DNA of 64,000 nucleotides from Archivesica marissinica (Eukaryota > Mollusca > Bivalvia > Venerida > Vesicomyidae). A program made the position numbers and the translations under genes. Shown here piece after piece: positions 54,284 through 64,000 of this stretch. The stretch's first letter is position 1. Every line of letters starts with the position of its first letter. The notes under the pieces are model-generated. The model was given only the letters and a program-made list of their open reading frames with translations, was not told the origin of the DNA and did no database searches. The stretch spans positions 46,874,221 through 46,938,220 of the forward strand of contig CM026400.1 in NCBI GenBank assembly GCA_014843695.1. The letters are read 5' to 3'.

Positions 54284-57200
54284 AGCATACTAGCATAGGA
54301 GACAGGTATATAACATATGAGACAGGTACACAACATAGAAGACAGGCACCTAGCATAGGAGACAGGTACATAGCATAGGAGACAGGTACATAGCATAGGA
54401 GGCAGGTACACATCATAGGAGACAGGTACATAGCATAGGAGGCAGGTATATAGCATAAGAGACAGGTACTTAGCATAGGAGACAGGTACTTAGCATAGGA
54501 GACAGGTACATAGCATAGGAGACAGGCACCTAGCATAGGAGGCAGGTACATAGCATAGGAGACAGGTACACAGCATATGAGACAGGTACATAGCATAGGA
54601 GACAGGTACTTAGCATAGGAGACAGGTACACAGCATAGGAGACAGGTACATAGCATAGATGACAGGTACACAGCATAGGGGACAGGTACATAGCATAGGA
54701 GACAGGTACATAGCATAGGAGACATATCTATATAGCATATGAGGCAGGTACACAGCATAGGAGATAGGTACATAGCATAGGAGACAGGTACATATCATAT
54801 GAGACATATCTATATAGCATATGAGGCAGGTACACAGCATAGGAGACATGTACATAGCATAGGAGACAGGTACACATCATAGGAGACAAGTACACAGCAG
54901 AGGAGACATGTACATAGCATAGGAGACATGCACCTAGCATAGGAGACAGGTACTTAGCATAGGCGAGAGGTACTTAGCATAGGCGACAGGTACTTAGCAT
55001 AGGTGACAGGTACACAGCATAGGCGACATGTATATAGCATAGGAGACAGGTACACAGCATAGGAGACATGTACACAGCATAGGAGACAGGCACCTAGCAT
55101 AGGGGACAGGTACATAGCATTGGAGACAGGTACACAGCATAGCAGACAGGTACATAGCATAGGAGACAGGTACACAGCATATGCGACAGGTACATATCAT
55201 TGGAGGCAGGTACACAGCATAGGAGACAGGTACACAGCATATGAGACAGGTACATAGCATAGAAGACAGGTACACAGCATATGCAACAGGTATATAGCAT
55301 AGGGGACAGGTACACAGCATATGGGACAGGTACACAGCATAGGGGACAGGTACACAGCATAGGAGACAGGTACATAGCATAGGAGACAGGCACTTAGCAT
55401 ATGCGACATGTACATAGCATATGGGACAGGTACACAGCCTAGGAGACAGGTACATAGCATAGGAGGCAGGTACATAGCATAGTGGACAGGTACATAGCAT
55501 AGGAGACAGGTACACATCATAGGGGCAGGTACATAGCATAGGGGACAGGTACATTGCACAGGAGACAGACACCTAGCATAGGAGACAGGTACCTAGCATA
55601 GAGGACAGGTACATAGCATATGAGGCAGGTACACAGCATATGAAACAGATACTTAGCATAGGCGACATGTATATAGCATAGGAGACAGGTACACAGCATA
55701 GGAGACAGGTACTTAGCATAGGAGACAGGTACATAGCATAGGAGACAGGTACTTAACATAGGTGACATGTACCTAGCATAGGAGGCAGGTACACAGCATA
55801 GGGTCAGGTACATAGCATATGCGACATGTACTTAGCATAGGCGACAGGTACTTAGCATAGGCGACAGGTACACAGCATAGGAGACAGGTACCTAGCATAG
55901 GAGACAGGCACATAGCATAGGCGACATGTATATAGCATAGGAGACAGGTACTTAGCATAGGCAACAGGTACTTAGCATAGGCGACAGGTACACAGCATAG
56001 GCGACATGTATATAGCATAGGAGACAAGTACACAGCATAGGAGACATGTACTTTGCATAGGCGACAGGTACACAGCATAGGAGACATGTACCTAGCATAG
56101 GAGACAGATACATAGCATAGGAGACATATCTATATAGCATATGAGACAGGTACACAGCATAGGAGACAGGTACCTAGCATAGGAGACAGATACATAGCAT
56201 AGGAGACATATCTATATAGCATATGAGGCAGGTACACAGCATAGGAGACAGGTACACAGCATAGGGGACAGGTACATAGCATAGGAGACAGGTACATAGC
56301 ATAGGAGACAGGCACTTAGCATATGCGACATGTACATAGCATATGGGACAGTTACACAGCCTAGGAGACAGATACATAGCATAGGAGGCAGGTACATAGC
56401 ATAGGGGACAGGTACATAGCATAGGAGACAGGTACACAGCATAGGGGCAGGTACATAGCATAGGGGACAGGTACATTGCACAGGAGACAGACACCTAGCA
56501 TAGGAGACAGGTACCTAGCATAGAGGACAGGTACATAGCATATGAGGCAGGTACACAGCATATGAAACAGATACTTAGCATAGGCGACATGTATATAGCA
56601 TAGGAGACAGGTACACAGCATAGGAGACAGGTACTTAGCATAGGAGACAGGTACATAGCATAGGAGACAGGTACTTAACATAGGTGACATGTACCTAGCA
56701 TAGGCGACATGTATATAGCATAGGAGACATGTACTTAGTATAGGCGACAGGTACTTAGCATAGGCGACAGGTACACAGCATAGGCGACATGTTTATAGCA
56801 TAGGAGACAGGTACACAGCATAGGAGACATGTAATTAGCATAGGCGACAGGTACACAGCATAGGAGACAGGTACCTAGCATAGGAGACAGATACATAGCA
56901 TAGGAGACATATCTATATAGCATATGAGGCAGGTACACAGCATAGGAGACATGTACATAGCATAGGAGACAGGTACACAGCATAGGCGACAGGTACATAG
57001 CATAGGAGACAGGTACACAGCATAGGAGACAGGTACATAGCATAGGGGACAGGTACATAGCATAGGAGACAGGTACACAGCATAGGAGACAGGTACACAT
57101 CATAGGAGACATGTACATAGCATAGGAGACATGCACCTAGCATAGGAGACAGGTACCTAACATAGGAGACAGGTACATATGATAGGAGACAGGTACATAA

Positions 57201-60023
57201 CATAGGAGACAGGTACATAGCATAGGAGACAGGTACACAGTATAGGGGACAGGTACATAGCATAGGAGACAGGTACACAGCATAGGAGACCGGTACATAG
57301 CATAGGGGACAGGTACACAGCATATGACACAGATACCTAGCATAGGGGACAGGTACATATCATTGGAGACAGGTACATAGCATTGGAGACAGGGACCTAG
57401 CATAGGAGACAGGAACATAGCATAGGAGACAGGTACATAGCATAGGAGACAGGTACATAACATAGGAGACAGGTACATAGAATAGGAGACAGGTACCTAG
57501 CATAGGAGACAGGCACATAGCATAGGGGACAGGTACATAGCATATGGGACAGGTACACAGCATAGGACACAGGCACCTAGCATAGGTACATATCATTGGA
57601 GACAGGTACATAGCATAGGAGACATGTACCTAGCATAGGAGACAGGCACATAGCATAGGGGACAGGTAAACATCATAGGGGACAGGTACACAGCATAGGA
57701 GACAGGCACCTAGCATAGGGGACAGGTACATAGCATTGGAGACAGGTACACAGCATATGAGACAGGTACATAACATAGGAGACAGGTACACAGCATAGGA
57801 CGCAGGTACATAGCATAGGAGACAGGTACACATCATAGGAGACGTGTACATAGCATAGGAGACAGGTACATAGCATAGGGGACAGGTACGCAGCATAGGA
57901 GGCAGGTATACTGCATAGGAGACAGGTACACATCATATGAGACAGGTAAATAGCATATGAGACAGGTACATAGCAGGCAGGTACATAGCATAGGAGGCAG
58001 GTACATAGCATATGATGCAGATACACAGCATAGGAGACAGGTACACATCATATGAGACAGGTACATAGCATAGGGGACAGGTACATAGCATAGGAGGCAG
58101 GTACACATCATATGAGACAGGTACATAACATAGGGGACAGGTACATAGCATAGGAGACAGGTACACATCATATGAGACAGGTACATAGCATAGGGGACAG
58201 GTACATAGCATAGGAGGCAGGTATATAGCATAGGGGACAGGTACATAGCATAGGAGACAGGTACATATCATAGGAGGCAGGTACACAGCATAGGAGACAG
58301 GTACACATCATATGAGACAGGTACATAGCATAGGAGGCAGGTACATAGCATAGGAGACAGGTACATAGCATATGAGGCAGGTACATAGCATATGAGACAG
58401 GTACATAGCATAGGAGGCATATATATAGCATAGGAGACAGGTACATAGCATAGGAGACATGTACATAGCATATGAGACAGGTACACAGTATAGGAGACAA
58501 GTACATAGCATAGGAGACAGGTACATATCATAGGGGACAGGTACACAGCATATGGGACAGGTAAACAGCATAGGGGACAGGTACACAGCATAGGAGACAG
58601 GTACATGTCATAGGAGACAGGTACATAGCATAGGAGACAGGTACTTAGCATATGCGACATGTACATAGCATAGGGGACAGGTACACAGGCTTGGAGACAG
58701 GTACATAGAATAGGAGGCAGGTACATAGCATAGGGGACAGGTACATAGCATAGGAGGCAGGTACACATCATAGGGGACAGGTACACAGCATAGGGGACAG
58801 GTACATAGCATAGGGGACAGGTACATTGCACAGGAGACAGACACCTAGCATAGGAGACAGGTACCTAGAGCATAGGGGACAGGTACATAGCATAGGAGAC
58901 AGGTACACAGCATAGGAGACAGGTACACATCATATGAGACAGGTACACAGCATAGGAGACAGGTACATAGCATATGAGGCAGGTACACAACATATGAAAC
59001 AGATACTTAGCATAGGCGACATGTATATAGCATAGGAGACAGGTACACAGCATAGGAGACAGGTACTTAGCATAGGCGACAGGTACATAGCATAGGAGAC
59101 AGGTACATAGCATATGAGACAGGTACTTAACATAGGCGACATGTACCTAGCATAGGAGGCAAGTACACAGCATAGGGGACATGTACTTAGCATAGGCGAC
59201 AGGTACTTAGCATAGGCGACAGGTACACAGCATAAGCGACATGTATATAGCATAGGAGACAGGTACACAGCATAGGAGACATGTACTTAACATAGGCGAC
59301 AGGTACACAGCATATGAGACAGGTACCTAGCATAGGAGACAGGTACCTAGCATAGGAGACAGATACATAGCATAGGAGGCAGGTACATAGCATAGGAGAC
59401 AGGTACATAGCATAGGAGACAGGTACATAGCATAGGAGACAGGTACTTAGCATAGGAGACAGGTACTTAGCATAGGAGACAGGTACCTAGCATAGGCGAC
59501 AGGTACATAGCATAGGAGACATGTACCTCGCATAGGAGGCAAGTACATAGCATAGGAGACAGGTACATAGCATAGGAGACAGGTATCTAGCATAGGCGAC
59601 AGGTATATAGCATAGGAGACATGTACCTAGCATTGGAGACAGGTACCTAGCATATGAGACAGGTACCTAGCATAGGAGACAGGTACATAGCATAGGAGAC
59701 AGGTACCTAGCATAGGCGACAGGTACCTAGCATAGGAGACAGGTACATAGCATAGGAGACAGGTACTTAGCATAGGCGATATGTACATAGCATAGGAGAC
59801 AGGTACCTAGCATAGGCGACATGTACCTAGCATAGGAGACAGGTACATAGCATAGGAGACAGGTACTTAGCATAGGCGATATGTACATAGCATAGGAGAC
59901 AGGTACTTAGCATAGGCGACATGTACCTAGCATAGGGGACAGGTACATAGCATAGGCGACTTGTACTTAGCATAGGCGACATGTACGTAGCATGGGAGAC
60001 AGGTACCGAGCACAGGAGACAGA

Positions 60024-60068
60024 TGGATTCCATCAGGAATCGAGCTAAAATAAATTTGTATAAACTAA
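60024..60068 (+). mobile_element. SINE family D 3' fragment
   Basis: ATGGATTCCATCAGGAATCG followed by AGCTAAAATAAATTTGTATA. Internal deletion joins two parts of the family. It marks the right end of the 20-bp array. Confidence 0.65.
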
Positions 60069-60655
60069 TATCGTCAGCCAGAGACCCATTTCTAATGTAC
60101 CCATTCGTTTATTCATATCAAGAAACGTCGTGTGAACATCTGGCGAGAATTAGTATTAGATGAAGACTACGAATGTGTTAGTACATGTACTTACGTGGCT
60201 TTTATTTCATCTTGTGAATATGGTGATAATTTCCGCACTTCGTCATCTGAGCCTGATTCAGTCTGAAGGAAGGTCGTCATGTGTTGTACTAATAATCCTT
60301 CTATGCAATATACCATAGTTCAACAGCTGCCTGTCTTATTGCCTTCTTCGTTGGTGACTCAGCTGAACTTGGAAGCTGGCCTATGTTTATGATCACTTTG
60401 TCATTAAGCAGTGTGTTTCATAGGCTGATCATGTTCTGTCTGTGCTGATCCTGGTTCAGCCCGCTGCTCATAATTACAACAATTGAACATGTCAGGTAAA
60501 CATTTGCTGATCTATACGGTATTAGTTAAATATCCCAATCTTTGCACCTGATTTAATGGCAATGGTTGTTTTATGATGGTAATGTACGCATAATGTTGGT
60601 GGAAATGGCCAATATTTACTAAATGCAGTTTTATGAATTTGTAGCTTGTAGTAAC
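60069..60655. other. Spacer between repeats
   Basis: Unique-looking sequence without a recognised exon or repeat. Confidence 0.35.
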
Positions 60656-60661
60656 TATGTG

Positions 60662-61472
60662 GTATATTGTATACTTACAGGAGATGGTGCAAGATATTCA
60701 CAGATACGGCTATAGAGTTCATATGTTTAGTGATGATATATTGTATACTTACAGGAGACGGTGCAAGATATTCACAGATACGGCTATAGAGTTCATATGT
60801 TTAGTGATGATATATTGTATACTTACAGGAGACGGTGCAAGATATTCACAGATACCTCTATAGAGTTCATATGTTTAGTGATGATATATTGTATACTTAC
60901 AGGAGACGGTGCAAGATATTCACAGATACGGCTATAGAGTTCATATGTTTAGTGATGATATATTGTATACTTACAGGAGACGGTGCAAGATATTCACAGA
61001 TACGGCTATAGAGTTCATATGTTTAGTGATGATATATTGTATACTTACAGGAGACGGTGCAAGATATTCACAGATACCTCTATAGAGTTCATATGTTTAG
61101 TGATGATATATTGTATACTTACAGGAGACGGTGCAAGATATTCACAGATACCTCTATAGAGTTCATATGTTTAGTGATGATATATTGTATACTTACAGGA
61201 GACGGTGCAAGATATTCACAGATACCTCTATAGAGTTCATATGTTTAGTGATGATATATTGTATACTTACAGGAGACGGTGCAAGATATTCACAGATACC
61301 TCTATAGAGTTCATATGTTTAGTGATGATATATTGTATACTTACAGGAGACGGTGCAAGATATTCACAGATACCTCTATAGAGTTCATATGTTTAGTGAT
61401 GATATATTGTATACTTACAGGAGACGGTGCAAGATATTCACAGATACCTCTATAGAGTTCATATGTTTAGTT
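60662..61472. repeat. 74-bp tandem repeat, about 11 copies
   Basis: Unit contains GATATATTGTATACTTACAG, GAGACGGTGCAAGATATTCA, CAGATACCTCTATAGAGTTC and ATATGTTTAGTGAT. Two variants alternate (GATACGGC or GATACCTC), with an irregular order. On the minus strand each unit has a consensus-like splice donor, CCT|GTAAGTAT; on the plus strand it looks like an acceptor (TACTTACAG). No coding role is visible. Confidence 0.9.
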
Positions 61473-61643
61473 TGGTTCATATGCGTATATTCCTATTCGG
61501 ATAAAGAATTAATTAATAACTTTTTAATTGTTTCTTCGAGTGCTCATTCTATTGAAATTGTGAACTCGATGTGAGAAGGATGTTATGCTGTCGATTTTAA
61601 TATAACATTCTTGGAAATAGTTTCATAATAATAGACGATAATT

Positions 61644-62291
61644 ATGTCTAGTATAGAACAGAACATGCTGAGACATTCCGGAGAACGACCACGTGAATGT
61701 GAATTGTGCAAGAAAACATTTAGTAAATCTAGCAGTTTAAAGCAGCACTTGCTAATACATTCTGGAGAGCGACCACATCAGTGTGACTTATGCAAGAAGA
61801 CCTTTACTCAGTCTTGCAGTTTAAAGCGACACATGCTCATACATTCCGGAGAACTAGCATATGGATGTGAGCTATGCAAGAAGACTTTTATTAAATCTAG
61901 CTGTTTAAAGCGGCATATGCTGATACATTCCGGAGAACGTCCATATGAGTGTGAATTATGCAAGCTGACTTTTACTCAATCTAACAGTTTGAAGCGGCAC
62001 ATGCTTACACATTCTGGAGAACGACCATATGAATGTGAGATATGTATGAAGACTTTTGCTCAGTCTGTTTATTTAAAGAAACACGCGCGGATTCATTCGG
62101 GACTACAATACGAGTGTGGAATTTGTAAGAAGACATTTAATAACCCAAATAATTTAAAGAGGCACGCGAAGGTACATACACGCACCAGAGAACGACCACA
62201 TGAATGTGATATATGCAAGTTGACTTTCAGTTTATCGAGCAAGTTAAGTAAGCACATGCTTATACATTCTGGAGATGCACAATATGAGTGA
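61644..62291 (+). CDS. C2H2 zinc-finger protein, 7 fingers
   Basis: ATG at 61644, 215 residues. Starts MSSIEQNMLRHSGERP (a degenerate finger end, as in the gene at 32048), then seven C-x2-C-x12-H-x3-H fingers. Cores are KTFSKSSSLKQH, KTFTQSCSLKRH, KTFIKSSCLKRH, LTFTQSNSLKRH, KTFAQSVYLKKH, KTFNNPNNLKRH and LTFSLSSKLSKH. Linkers are HSGERP-like, except shortened HSGLQ before finger 6 and HTRTRERP before finger 7. No effector domain. It is a paralogue of the minus-strand gene at 31.3-32.0 kb. It ends in HSGDAQYE-stop, and the last finger end is repeated in the 3' flank. DNA binding is likely; the target is unknown. Confidence 0.85.
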   Translation: MSSIEQNMLRHSGERPRECELCKKTFSKSSSLKQHLLIHSGERPHQCDLCKKTFTQSCSLKRHMLIHSGELAYGCELCKKTFIKSSCLKRHMLIHSGERPYECELCKLTFTQSNSLKRHMLTHSGERPYECEICMKTFAQSVYLKKHARIHSGLQYECGICKKTFNNPNNLKRHAKVHTRTRERPHECDICKLTFSLSSKLSKHMLIHSGDAQYE

Positions 62292-62526
62292 TATTGAGCA
62301 AGTTAAGTAAGCACATGCTTATACATTCTGGAGATGCACAATATGAGTGATATCGAGCAAGTTAAGTAAGCACATGCTTATACATTCTGGAGATGCACAA
62401 TATGAGTGATATCAAGCAAGTTAAGTAAGCACATGCTTATACATTCTGGAGATGCACAATATGAGTGATATCGAGCAAGTTAAGTAAGCACATGCTTATA
62501 CATTCTGGAGATGCACAATATGAGTG
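62235..62526 (+). repeat. 59-bp repeat copied from last zinc finger
   Basis: Five copies of GAGCAAGTTAAGTAAGCACA, TGCTTATACATTCTGGAGAT and GCACAATATGAGTGATAT. The first copy encodes SSKLSKHMLIHSGDAQYE of finger 7; the other four follow the stop codon. Because 59 is not a multiple of three and the unit brings TGA, the copies do not extend the protein. Confidence 0.9.
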
Positions 62527-62765
62527 AAATATGTCGGAAAGCCGTCAATAATTCTAATTATTTTAGGATCGCATATTCAGGATACTACTGACTTAAGTTT
62601 TGAGGTATTAGCAGAGAACTAATATGGTCAAACATGTATTGTATTATTGTGTTGTTTGTTTGATTCCGTAAAGTACCAGCGGCTTAGGAATACGGTACCC
62701 GCAATACTACTGGTAGTGTTTTTCCAAATTCAAGATGATCAGTACTACCGATACTGTTCTCAAAA
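62527..62765. other. 3' flank of zinc-finger gene
   Basis: Short unique stretch. No AATAAA seen close to the stop. Nothing else recognised. Confidence 0.3.
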
Positions 62766-63935
62766 TTGCTTGATGATTATTATTGTGATGGTTGTGAATA
62801 TAGTAGTGGTGATTGTGGATATAGTAGTGGTGATTGTCGTGTGATGATTATGATGGTGATGGTTGTGAATATAGTTGTGGTGATTGTGGATATAGTAGTG
62901 GTGATTGTGGATATAGTAGTGGTGATTGTCGTGTGATGATTATGATGGTGATGGTTGTGAATATAGTTGTGGTGATTGTGGATATAGTAGTGGTGATTGT
63001 GGATATAGTGGTGGTGATTGTGATGGTGGTGATTGTGGATATAGTGGTGGTGATTGTCGTGTGATGATTGTGATGGTTGTGAATATAGTGATGGTGATTG
63101 TGGATAATAGTAGTGGTGATTGTGATGGTGGTGATTGTGGATATAGTAGTTGTGATTGTGGATATAGTAGTGGTGATTGTGATGGTGGTGATTGTGGATA
63201 TAGTAGTTGTGATTGTGGATATAGTAGTGGTGATTGTGATGGTGGTGATTGTGGATATTGTGATGGTGGTGATTGTGGATATAGTTGTGGTGATTGTCGT
63301 GTGATGATTATGATGGTGATGATTGTGGATATAGTAGTTGTGATTGTGGATATAGTAGTGGTGATTGTGATGGTGGTGATTGTGGATATTGTGATGGTGG
63401 TGATTGTGGATATAGTTGTGGTGATTGTCGTGTGATGATTATGATGGTGATGATTGTGGATATAGTAGTTGTGATTGTGGATATAGTAGTGGTGATTGTG
63501 ATGGTGGTGATTGTGGATATTGTGATGGTGGTGATTGTGGATATAGTTGTGGTGATTGTCGTGTGATGATTATGATGGTGATGATTGTGGATATAGTAGT
63601 TGTGATTGTGGATATAGTAGTGGTGATTGTGATGGTGGTGATTGTGGATATTGTGATGGTGGTGATTGTGGATATAGTTGTGGTGATTGTTGTGTGATGA
63701 TGGTGGTGATTGTGGATATAGTTGTGGTGATTGTGATGGTGGTGATTGTGGATATAGTTGTGGTGATTGTGATGGTGGTGAGTGTGGATATAGTTGTGGT
63801 GATTGTGATGGTGGTGATTGTGGATATAGTTGTGATAATGGTGATTGAGGATATAGTGGTGGTGATTGTGGATATAGTGGTGGTGATTGTCGTGTGGTGA
63901 TTGTGGATATAGTGGTGGTGATGGTTGTGATGATG
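62766..63935. repeat. GTGATTGTGGATATAG-type repeat block
   Basis: Short units of 18-21 bp (TGTGGATATAGTAGTGGTGAT, GATGGTGGTGATTGTGG) form 1.2 kb. A higher-order unit of 131 bp starting GTGATGATTATGATGGTGAT is repeated at about 63301, 63432 and 63563. Long Val/Ile/Asp-rich or Asp/Gly/Cys-rich ORFs on both strands result from the repeat and are not called as genes. Confidence 0.92.
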
Positions 63936-64000
63936 ATGATCAAAGGTGATGAATAAATGTACTATGGAAAGCCATATCTCTTGTAACATTATGTAAATAT

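Larger units (their letters stand above)
52385..60023. repeat. 20-bp minisatellite, 7.6 kb
   Basis: Unit AGGAGACAGGTACATAGCAT, roughly 340 copies with substitutions (for example GGAGGCAGG, GGCGACATG, CACCTAG, TTAGCAT, and a longer variant with TATCTATATAGCATATGAG). Blocks repeat at a higher level: the segment ending in CATTGCACAGGAGACAGACA recurs at about 55555, 56477 and 58827. The unit contains no stop on the minus strand in any frame and 20 is not divisible by 3, so overlapping Cys/Tyr/Leu-rich ORFs are by-products. Confidence 0.97.

Noticed and set aside
52580..60033. Dozens of Cys/Tyr/Leu-rich minus-strand ORFs
   Set aside because: They are readings of a 20-bp repeat that has no stop codon on that strand; the peptide repeats every 20 residues in all three frames.
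62766..63943. Asp/Gly/Cys-rich and Val/Ile-rich long ORFs
   Set aside because: By-products of a short tandem repeat, open on both strands, without start context or conserved domain.

Overview
This is a non-coding-rich, AT-rich eukaryotic nuclear window, most likely from a lophotrochozoan and probably a bivalve mollusc. The evidence is split genes with canonical splice sites, several families of tRNA-derived SINEs, decayed non-LTR retrotransposons of two or more clades, large minisatellites and a tandem tRNA-His array. The host assignment is inference; no species-specific gene is visible.

Layout. 0-3.2 kb: hAT transposase pseudogene, decayed LINE reverse transcriptase and SINEs. 3.55 kb: an isolated first exon of a 1-Cys peroxiredoxin (Prdx6 type). 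4.2-9.0 kb: an island unlike the rest. It has compact intronless genes on the + strand, each close behind a TATA box: an unknown 103-aa protein, two PC4-like ssDNA-binding domains separated by an in-frame TGA, a single-BIR protein and a 51-aa ORF. A 1,000-base N gap follows, and then the same TATA-rich promoter module in inverted orientation. It looks like an integrated DNA-virus-like or large-transposon fragment. 9.0-9.4 kb: LINE C-terminal fragment.

11.7-28 kb: the 3' half of a flavin amine oxidase / L-amino-acid-oxidase-like gene on the + strand. Five exons have compatible splice phases. Its introns hold two unrelated 46-bp minisatellites, a 76-bp minisatellite split by a Tx1/L1-like LINE, a CR1/Jockey-like LINE and SINEs. 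28.6-32.05 kb: a minus-strand C2H2 zinc-finger gene of 8 fingers, with a decayed downstream finger array broken by SINEs and a minisatellite that appears to derive from finger-linker sequence. 34.1-36.8 kb: minus-strand LINE with a damaged catalytic motif.

37.9-50.9 kb: a tandem array of about 1.0-1.13 kb units, each with a minus-strand tRNA-His(GTG). Seven copies look intact and the rest are decayed, mostly at the array edges. 50.9-52.3 kb: tetranucleotide tract, LINE 3' end and SINE fragments. 52.4-60.0 kb: a 7.6-kb 20-bp minisatellite carrying three co-amplified SINE copies. 60.7-61.5 kb: 74-bp tandem repeats. 61.64-62.29 kb: a second C2H2 protein (7 fingers, + strand) followed by 59-bp repeats copied from its last finger. 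62.8-63.9 kb: a GTGATTGTGGATATAG-type repeat block.

How it works together: the only clear host protein genes are the oxidase, the two zinc-finger genes and the peroxiredoxin exon. tRNA-His copies are the main RNA output. The virus-like island is the best candidate for an undescribed system: apoptosis-inhibitor-type BIR, PC4-type nucleic-acid binding and a shared promoter grammar. All identifications come from reading motifs; no database search was run.
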